5,072 bases of DNA from NCBI GenBank assembly GCA_905373565.1, contig CAJPTT010000207.1, forward strand, positions 1-5,072. The letters are read 5' to 3'. Below, in pieces: positions 1 through 5,072 of this stretch; positions within the stretch are counted from its first letter, which is position 1; each line of letters begins with the position of its first letter. The DNA comes from an uncultured Treponema sp. (GTDB lineage: Bacteria; Spirochaetota; Spirochaetia; Treponematales; Treponemataceae). The position numbers and the translations under genes are program-made. The notes below the pieces were generated by a model, which saw nothing but the letters and a program-made list of their open reading frames with translations, had not been told where the DNA came from and ran no database searches.

Positions 1-51
1 CATCGCATCTAAATCTAAGGAAACTGTCCAAAAACTGAAGTTTTTGGACAG
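1..51 (+). repeat. Stem-loop repeat, copy A, with upstream CATCGCAT box
   Basis: A perfect 12-bp inverted repeat, CTGTCCAAAAAC at 24-35 and GTTTTTGGACAG at 40-51, encloses the tetraloop TGAA. CATCGCAT lies at 1-8 and AAGG at 18-21. The same order (CATCGCAT, AAGG, hairpin) occurs on the opposite strand at 5064-5015, so this looks like one of a family of dispersed elements. The 28-base cores match at 22 positions. It may terminate a gene ending before base 1, but no strong T-run follows on either strand (CCCCTTAATT on +, TTTCCTTAGATTT on -), so a canonical intrinsic terminator is not proven. The left boundary is cut by the window edge. Confidence 0.7.
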
Positions 52-98
52 CCCCTTAATTATAAGATTGAACACTAATCCTTGGCAGCTTAGCCTGA

Positions 99-126
99 TT
101 GTCAGCATGAAAAAGATTTGTATATT
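99..126 (+). promoter_or_regulatory. Candidate sigma70 promoter, distal, for metG
   Basis: TTGTCA at 99-104 (five of six consensus bases) is followed after 16 bp by TATATT at 121-126 (five of six). Transcription would begin near 133 and give a leader of about 40 bases. That leader has no purine-rich ribosome binding site before the metG ATG. It is weaker than the proximal candidate and may not be used. Confidence 0.4.
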
Positions 127-135
127 TTCAAAAGA

Positions 136-164
136 TTGACTGATTTTACCCCGAACACTATAAT
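136..164 (+). promoter_or_regulatory. Probable sigma70 promoter, proximal, for metG
   Basis: TTGACT at 136-141 (five of six) and a perfect TATAAT at 159-164 are separated by the optimal 17 bp. The usual initiation distance puts the transcript start at about 170-173, on or just before the metG ATG at 173. The mRNA would then have a leader of zero to three bases. This fits the absence of any Shine-Dalgarno sequence upstream of the gene. Confidence 0.7.
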
Positions 165-172
165 ATTACGCT

Positions 173-2590
173 ATGAAACGAAAATTGATAACTTCAGCCC
201 TTCCTTATGTGAATAATATCCCGCATCTTGGGAATTTAATCCAAGTTTTGTCCGCCGATGTCTTTGCACGTTTTTGTAGGCTCCGCGGATATACGAGTTT
301 ATATGTATGCGGTACCGACGAATACGGTACGGCAACTGAAACAAAAGCCCTCGAAGAAGGGAAATCGCCGCGCGAATTGTGCGACTACTACCATGCGATC
401 CACCGCGATATTTATCATTGGTTCAATATTGCATTTGACTACTTCGGACGTACCTCCACACCTCAGCAGACAGAAATCGTGCAGGGGATTTTTAAAGATA
501 TTGAAAAAAACGGCTTTATAAAAGAACATTCGATGGAACAGCTCCATTGTGCACACTGTAACCGCTTTTTGGCAGACCGCTATGTACGCGGCACCTGTCC
601 CCACTGCGGCTACGAAGATGCGCGCGGCGATCAGTGTGAAGCCTGCGGCAAACTGCTGGAGCCGACCGAGCTGAAAGCTCCCCGCTGTTCAACCTGCGGA
701 GCCGCTCCGGAGCCGCGCAGTACCAAGCACCTCTACATCGACTTACCGGGCATCGTACCGCAGTATGAACCGTGGATGCAAAAGGCAAGCGTAGAAGGTC
801 AGTGGAGCAACAACGCCGTGCAGATGACCAAAGGCTGGCTGCGCGACGGTTTACAGGAACGCGCCATCACCCGCGATCTTAAATGGGGAATCCCCGTTCC
901 GAAAGCAGGCTTTGAAGACAAGGTGTTCTATGTCTGGTTTGATGCCCCGATCGGGTATATCTCCATTACAAAATGCTTTACCGATTTAATTGGCATCGAT
1001 TGGAAAAACTGGTGGCTTGAGCAAAACGACATCGAGCTGTTTCAGTTTATCGGAAAAGACAATATCCCCTTCCATACGGTGATTTTCCCCAGCTCGCTCA
1101 TTGCGTCGGGGAAGGATTGGGTAAAGCTCCATCATATTTCAAGCAGCGAGTACCTCAACTACGAGTCCGGCAAGTTCTCCAAATCGAAGGGAATCGGCGT
1201 GTTCGGTTCCGATGCCAAGGATTCGGGGATTCCGGCGGATATGTGGCGTTTCTATATCTTCTATAACCGCCCCGAAAAGAACGATGCCCTGTTTACGTGG
1301 AAGGATTTTCAAGAGCGCGTAAACAGCGAGCTGGTCGGGAACCTGTGTAATCTGATAAACAGGACGCTCACCTTTGTGTCGCGCTATTATGACGGCGTTA
1401 TCCCACAGCGGGATGGGATGGCTTCCGCCCGTGAGGATGTCCGCTCGGTTACGGAAGGCTTGCGCGCTGCAGCAAAGTACAGCATTGAAAAAATTACTGC
1501 ACTGCTTGAAGAAGCGGAACTGCGCGATGCCTTCCACGAGCTGTTTGCGCTTTCCTCCGTTGCCAACAAAGCCTTCCAAGACGGAGAGCCGTGGAAAAAC
1601 CGCGAGGCTGATCCCGAAAAAGCGGAAGCGCTCCTCTTTGAACTGTGCTATTTAATCAAGGATTTGCTGATATTGATGCACCCCTATATGCCTGAATACG
1701 CCGATGCGGTTGCATCGTTTTTAGGTATTAAAATATGGTCGGGCAATGTCTTTGACTGGGAACATCCCGTGCAGCCCCGTCCCGAAAATGCCCTTGCATG
1801 GGAAAACCTTTTGGAGCGGAGCGGTTTGGAGCGGGTACAAAAGCCTGCAATCATCTTTAAAACGCTGGAAAACGATGCGATTGCGGCGTATCGCGAACGC
1901 TATGCAGGAAGTCAGAAAGAACGCGCCGCGCAAGCCGGAAAACAGGCTGGCGGAAAGCAAGCAGGCGGAGAGCAGGGCGGAAAAAAACAGCAGAATGCAG
2001 GAGGCAAAACTACCTCCGGAAATGCCGCTCAAAAATCGCCGGAAAAGCAGAAAGCCAAGCCGGAATGGGCGGATATTCCTCCCGAAAAGCTGTTTACCGA
2101 TTATATTTCGTTAAAAACCGCGAAAATCATTTCTGTGGAAAAACACCCCGATGCGGATAAGCTCTTTGTGGAAACCATTGACGACGGCTCGGAAGGCGGG
2201 CGGATTATCCTTTCCGGCTTAGCGCCGTATTTTGCGCCGGAAGAGTTGGTTGGCGCGGATATTATCCTCGCAGAAAACTTAAAGCCGCGGAAAATGCGCG
2301 GAATTGAATCGAAGGGAATGCTCTTAGCGTCCCACTATACCGATGCGGACGGAACCGAGCGGGTTGAGCTGGTTGGGATGCCCGGTGCGGCTGCCGGTAC
2401 GCCGGTAACACTGGAGGGCGCCGGAGCAGCTACGCCGCCGGCACAGAAACCGCAAGCTATTGATGCGGAGCTGTTTTTTGCGGTACCCTTTACGGTAGAA
2501 GATTTCCGTGTATGCGCTGCGGGGCAACAGCTGCTGGTAAACGGCAAACCGCTCGTAATGAAGCACGTTAAATTCGGCACGGTACAGTAA
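173..2590 (+). CDS. metG: Methionyl-tRNA synthetase, archaeal/eukaryotic type, with C-terminal tRNA-binding domain
   Basis: This 805-residue class I synthetase joins methionine to tRNA-Met using ATP in the cytoplasm. The HIGH-like motif is HLGN at 18-21 and the KMSKS-like motif is KFSKS at 334-338. Four CxxC pairs (126/129, 142/145, 155/158, 172/175) form a complete two-zinc-knuckle insertion. YVWFDAPIGY near 253-262 belongs to the methionine pocket. N393, R397 and W474 fit the anticodon-binding residues known from E. coli. Residues 580-632 form a Gln/Gly/Lys/Ala-rich linker, followed at about 638-748 by an OB-fold domain of the Trbp111/EMAPII type (HPDADKL, NLKPRKMRG, SKGMLLAS). A further tail of about 55 residues extends to 805. 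The block GTDEYGTATETKALEEG at 47-63 is the form I recall from eukaryotic cytosolic MetRS, as expected for spirochaetes. An in-frame TAA at 161-163 and conservation from residue 6 onward fix the start at 173. No Shine-Dalgarno precedes it, so leaderless translation is likely. Confidence 0.97.
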   Translation: MKRKLITSALPYVNNIPHLGNLIQVLSADVFARFCRLRGYTSLYVCGTDEYGTATETKALEEGKSPRELCDYYHAIHRDIYHWFNIAFDYFGRTSTPQQTEIVQGIFKDIEKNGFIKEHSMEQLHCAHCNRFLADRYVRGTCPHCGYEDARGDQCEACGKLLEPTELKAPRCSTCGAAPEPRSTKHLYIDLPGIVPQYEPWMQKASVEGQWSNNAVQMTKGWLRDGLQERAITRDLKWGIPVPKAGFEDKVFYVWFDAPIGYISITKCFTDLIGIDWKNWWLEQNDIELFQFIGKDNIPFHTVIFPSSLIASGKDWVKLHHISSSEYLNYESGKFSKSKGIGVFGSDAKDSGIPADMWRFYIFYNRPEKNDALFTWKDFQERVNSELVGNLCNLINRTLTFVSRYYDGVIPQRDGMASAREDVRSVTEGLRAAAKYSIEKITALLEEAELRDAFHELFALSSVANKAFQDGEPWKNREADPEKAEALLFELCYLIKDLLILMHPYMPEYADAVASFLGIKIWSGNVFDWEHPVQPRPENALAWENLLERSGLERVQKPAIIFKTLENDAIAAYRERYAGSQKERAAQAGKQAGGKQAGGEQGGKKQQNAGGKTTSGNAAQKSPEKQKAKPEWADIPPEKLFTDYISLKTAKIISVEKHPDADKLFVETIDDGSEGGRIILSGLAPYFAPEELVGADIILAENLKPRKMRGIESKGMLLASHYTDADGTERVELVGMPGAAAGTPVTLEGAGAATPPAQKPQAIDAELFFAVPFTVEDFRVCAAGQQLLVNGKPLVMKHVKFGTVQ

Positions 2591-2596
2591 TTAGTA

Positions 2597-2604
2597 GGGG
2601 GGGG
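2597..2604. repeat. G8 homopolymer tract
   Basis: Eight consecutive G residues begin six bases after the metG stop codon, outside any supported coding region. Such tracts are prone to slipped-strand length change, and in Treponema pallidum poly-G tracts near promoters are known to vary. Here the tract lies between convergent genes, in the metG 3' untranslated region, so no effect on expression is evident. Confidence 0.85.
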
Positions 2605-2632
2605 AAGACACGTTTTTCCAAGCGGGGCATAC

Positions 2633-2678
2633 ACTGCGGCATCATTGCAATGACTGTCCGTGCAAACGCAGTTTTTTT
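2633..2678 (+). terminator. Probable intrinsic terminator of metG
   Basis: ACTGCG at 2633-2638 pairs with CGCAGT at 2667-2672, and GCA at 2639-2641 can extend the stem with TGC at 2661-2663 across an AAA bulge. The stem runs straight into seven T residues (2672-2678). The loop contains the 12-base palindrome TCATTGCAATGA (2642-2653). The outer stem is short and the loop long, so its efficiency is uncertain, but the position 42 bases after the metG stop and the T-run fit a terminator. Read on the - strand the hairpin has no T-tail, so it does not obviously terminate gnpA. Confidence 0.6.
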
Positions 2679-2750
2679 ATCAGTGATCTTTCCTTAATCC
2701 CGAATCGGGTTTTAACAATCCTGCAACCTTTCCCCGTACCGTGCTCATGT

Positions 2751-4982
2751 TCACACTTCCTTTATTCGTTCGGAAGGGATGCATCCTCTGTGTTCTGCGC
2801 CGGGGTTGTTGATTTGATACCACCGTATCTCATTAGCGGAAAGCGGTACGTCAAAGCCGCTCCCGTCTCCACAAAACACGGTTGTTGTCTGCGGTTCGTA
2901 CGTATTGTTAACGACACAGTATTTACCGTTTTTAATGTAAGCATGGACTTCAACATTACAATTTGAACTGAACCACGTATGAATCTGCTTTTCGGCATGC
3001 GTTCCCCATAAGACGGCGCGGTACAGAAGGCGCGTGTTTTCAAAACTGTAAGGAAGCCCGCTGATATACACTGCACGGCCTTTCCCATAGTCATTAACGG
3101 CAAACTGCACTTCTTTATCTTTTTGCACAAGGATAACCGTACCGTCAAGCGCATAGATATTCTTTTTCCCCTCACCGAAATCGATCGCGGCAGCTCCGCC
3201 CGTACAATCCTCAGTAATAAAATGACGGTGAGTGTCCCAATTATATTTATCGTAATTGAGCGTAAAGCCGGTCTCTTTTTCTATCCCCAATACATCGGCA
3301 AGCTGAATAAACCGCCCCTGATATTGATGTCCGGACGGCTCACCGATTCCGATAAAAGCGCCGCCGTTCCATACAAACCGGCGTATCGCTGCGGGTATCG
3401 CCGGATCTTCCCAATAACTGCCGCCGGTATGCGCCGTATCTGCATCGCCGACATTGATAATCACATCAATATCATCAAGCAAAGAAGGATCGGTTTTTAG
3501 GTCGTCAAAGCTGATAAACCGGACGTCAAACGGCGCACCGGATAAGGCTTCAATAACCCCCGCATAGCTGTAATTCTGCTTTTGATAGAGCGCATGATGC
3601 ACCATGTGGCACCCCCACGCGCGCATTTTTCCCCAACAATTCAGCACGGCAACCGTTTTAACGCAGTACGGAGTTGTCCCCTTGATGTTCTCATACAGGG
3701 TACGAAATTCATCGGTTACGTCGGCAATGTAGTCCACAAAATCGGGAAACGCAAGCGCAAGTTTCAGGTACCCTCCGTACCCGATACGGTCGATAGGCTT
3801 ACGCAACAGCGCTCTCCGCGCCGTTACCCAATTTATTTTCGCTTCCTTTACGGGGTCTCCACCCGCATGAAACGTATCGGGAAAAAAATACGGCAAAAAA
3901 CGGCCTTCGGTATACCGCACACCGGGGATATCACTGATAAGGCGGAGCGTGCTTCCGTTTCCGACACTGCCGACAACCGCATCAAGGCCGATCGTTTTAA
4001 ACTCTTCCAAAAACGGTTCGGTTCCTATCCAATGGTCACCTAAAAACATCATCGCTTCTTTACCGCACGCGTGGGTAATATCTACCATCTCTTGAGCGAG
4101 TTTTGCCACCTCACGGCGCTGAAAGGTTTGAAAATCCTTATATTCTTTCGACGGAATACGATATTGATTGTTAAAATACCCTTGATCGATAATATATTCA
4201 GGACGGAACGGATAACCGACTTCTTTTTCGAAGCGCTCAAGAATATACGGCGAAACGGAGGCGGAATAGCCGTACCAATCGACATACTTTTCGCGTGCGC
4301 GCTCATCAAAGAGCAAGGTAAATTGATGAAAGAAGGTGGTAAAACGGATAACATCGATATAGGGATGTTCTGCGATAAACTTCCGAAGCCGCTCCATGGT
4401 GAACGCATGGGTTTTCGGCTGGCGTACATCAAAGGTAATCTGATGCTCCGTATTTTTCCAGTCATTAACAACAGCATTGTACATGTGCACCGGATCCCAC
4501 ATAATAAAGGCGAGAAAACTCACCGTATATTGATGGAAAGATTCGGCGTGTGGGATGACAACCGTTCCGGATTCTTCATCGTAGTTCCAGCATTCAGGCG
4601 GCACTACCGTACCGGTAGTACGGTCTATTACCTCCCACCACCGCTGCCGGTCTTTCGGGTTTACTTTCAGCATATCGGGATACAGGCCTTTCATCAGTTC
4701 AATCCGGACATTCGATTCGGAAGCGGTGTAAAAAGGCGTCATAATATACATCTGCTGAATTTCGTCGGGATTTGCCCGCGCCCACTCATTATCTTTCCGC
4801 GTTGTATAATATGTCGAATAGATTTTCGCATCGATTGTGCGGAGCGCTTCGGGAAAATCCGTACCGTCACAGTCCCTTACCGCATCGGCGCCCCAGCGTT
4901 GCATAATTTCTCGTGTTTCAGGAACGATATCGACATCCGTCGGAATAGTAACCCGTCCCTGCTGCATAGCATTATCTTTCAT
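2751..4982 (-). CDS. gnpA: GH112 1,3-beta-galactosyl-N-acetylhexosamine phosphorylase
   Basis: This 743-residue cytoplasmic enzyme (no signal peptide) is expected to use phosphate to split galacto-N-biose and/or lacto-N-biose into alpha-galactose 1-phosphate and GalNAc or GlcNAc. Length fits the family (about 720-750). The likely layout is a deformed TIM barrel to about residue 440, a glutaminase-like alpha/beta domain at about 441-660, and a C-terminal beta domain. D316 in FLGDHWIGTEP matches the catalytic acid Asp313 recalled for the Bifidobacterium longum enzyme. At the same offset of three, N169, R213, W236, R361 and F367 match its Asn166, Arg210, Trp233, Arg358 and Phe364. R36 in WGADAVR matches Arg32. 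The start at 4982 is chosen because AAGGA lies 8 bases upstream. An in-frame ATG at 5057 is rejected because the extension would translate the stem-loop. The gene converges on metG. Family members can prefer galacto-N-biose, lacto-N-biose or galactosyl-rhamnose, so exact substrate is unsettled. No clear terminator follows it. Confidence 0.95.
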   Translation of the reverse strand: MKDNAMQQGRVTIPTDVDIVPETREIMQRWGADAVRDCDGTDFPEALRTIDAKIYSTYYTTRKDNEWARANPDEIQQMYIMTPFYTASESNVRIELMKGLYPDMLKVNPKDRQRWWEVIDRTTGTVVPPECWNYDEESGTVVIPHAESFHQYTVSFLAFIMWDPVHMYNAVVNDWKNTEHQITFDVRQPKTHAFTMERLRKFIAEHPYIDVIRFTTFFHQFTLLFDERAREKYVDWYGYSASVSPYILERFEKEVGYPFRPEYIIDQGYFNNQYRIPSKEYKDFQTFQRREVAKLAQEMVDITHACGKEAMMFLGDHWIGTEPFLEEFKTIGLDAVVGSVGNGSTLRLISDIPGVRYTEGRFLPYFFPDTFHAGGDPVKEAKINWVTARRALLRKPIDRIGYGGYLKLALAFPDFVDYIADVTDEFRTLYENIKGTTPYCVKTVAVLNCWGKMRAWGCHMVHHALYQKQNYSYAGVIEALSGAPFDVRFISFDDLKTDPSLLDDIDVIINVGDADTAHTGGSYWEDPAIPAAIRRFVWNGGAFIGIGEPSGHQYQGRFIQLADVLGIEKETGFTLNYDKYNWDTHRHFITEDCTGGAAAIDFGEGKKNIYALDGTVILVQKDKEVQFAVNDYGKGRAVYISGLPYSFENTRLLYRAVLWGTHAEKQIHTWFSSNCNVEVHAYIKNGKYCVVNNTYEPQTTTVFCGDGSGFDVPLSANEIRWYQINNPGAEHRGCIPSERIKEV

Positions 4983-4989
4983 CTTCAAA

Positions 4990-4997
4990 TTCCTTTT
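4990..4997 (-). promoter_or_regulatory. Ribosome binding site of gnpA
   Basis: The - strand reads AAAAGGAA here, with the AAGGA core at 4995-4991 and 8 bases between it and the ATG at 4982. This decides the start in favour of the protein beginning MKDNAMQQG, over the upstream ATG at 5057 or the methionine five codons later, which have no comparable site. Confidence 0.85.
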
Positions 4998-5014
4998 CAG
5001 GCGGCATATAAATA

Positions 5015-5064
5015 AACCTGTTCGGAAACTTCCGTTTCTGAACAGGTTACCTTGCAATGCGATG
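5015..5064 (-). repeat. Stem-loop repeat, copy B, with CATCGCAT box, upstream of gnpA
   Basis: Bases 5015-5029 and 5034-5048 form a 15-bp inverted repeat with a single non-Watson-Crick position (5024/5039: C-A mismatch in - strand RNA, G-U in + strand RNA). Read on the - strand, CATCGCAT lies at 5064-5057 and AAGG at 5053-5050. The hairpin then has a GGAA (GNRA-type) loop and is followed by TATTTATATG. The moderately T-rich tail suggests a terminator for a - strand gene beyond the window, or an attenuator or stabilising 5' hairpin for gnpA, whose start codon lies 32 bases downstream. It is related to copy A at 1-51. No convincing promoter lies between it and gnpA, so gnpA transcription probably starts at or beyond the window edge. 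Confidence 0.7.
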
Positions 5065-5072
5065 TTCTAAAT

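Noticed and set aside
107..139. A ten-codon open frame (MKKICIFSKD) upstream of metG as a leader peptide
   Set aside because: It has no ribosome binding site, overlaps both promoter candidates, and has no run of methionine codons or attenuator structure after it.
1..172. T-box or SAM riboswitch ahead of metG
   Set aside because: The proximal promoter leaves no room for a leader, and neither a T-box motif nor a SAM aptamer pattern is visible.
1139..1579. A 146-codon - strand frame within metG
   Set aside because: Antisense to the conserved MetRS KMSKS and anticodon-binding regions, with no ribosome binding site; treated as a shadow.
2696..2713. CCCG/CGGG hairpin followed by TTTT as a second metG terminator
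   Set aside because: Only four GC pairs with a three-base loop and four T residues; too weak to call, though it could act as a back-up.
3582..4043. A 153-codon + strand frame opposite gnpA
   Set aside because: Antisense to conserved coding sequence, with no start signal and no family resemblance.
4071..5015. A 314-codon open frame on the + strand opposite gnpA
   Set aside because: It lies wholly antisense to a well-conserved GH112 gene, has no ribosome binding site and no recognisable motif, and its composition is that of a shadow frame.
4983..5057. N-terminal extension of gnpA from the ATG at 5057
   Set aside because: It would translate the stem-loop repeat, has no good ribosome binding site, and adds 25 residues absent from the family as I recall it; the ATG at 4982 has a well-placed AAGGA.
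1..5072. CRISPR array, tRNA/rRNA gene, insertion sequence or phage module
   Set aside because: No regularly spaced direct repeats, cloverleaf-like segments, transposase frames or phage-type genes were seen; almost all sequence is explained by the two genes.

Overview
This window carries two complete, convergently transcribed protein genes. It most likely comes from a treponeme or a close spirochaete relative, with roughly balanced base composition. That assignment rests on the methionyl-tRNA synthetase. Its catalytic domain is of the archaeal/eukaryotic type that spirochaetes are known to carry, and it has a C-terminal EMAPII/Trbp111-like RNA-binding domain. The assignment is from recalled family knowledge; no search was run.

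Layout. Positions 1-172 are non-coding and hold a perfect 12-bp stem-loop (24-51) and two overlapping-range sigma70-type promoter candidates. The downstream promoter, with 17-bp spacing, has its -10 box ending only 8 bases before the metG ATG. The metG message is therefore predicted to be leaderless or nearly so, and no Shine-Dalgarno sequence is visible. metG runs from 173 to 2590 on the + strand. A 160-bp convergent gap (2591-2750) holds a G8 tract and a probable metG terminator with a T7 tail. gnpA, on the - strand from 4982 to 2751, encodes a full-length GH112 beta-1,3-galactosyl-N-acetylhexosamine phosphorylase with a good ribosome binding site. Upstream of it (5015-5048) lies a second stem-loop related to the one at 24-51.

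The two genes have no functional link. metG is a housekeeping gene charging tRNA-Met. gnpA is a cytoplasmic catabolic gene that phosphorolyses galacto-N-biose or lacto-N-biose, the disaccharides released from mucin O-glycans or similar host glycans, which suggests a host-glycan-using lifestyle. Transporter and kinase partners, if present, lie outside the window.

I do not see an undescribed multi-gene system. The points most worth checking are the leaderless metG start, the related stem-loops with compensatory changes at the two window ends, the eukaryote-like MetRS with an extra C-terminal tail, and the GH112 enzyme in this host.
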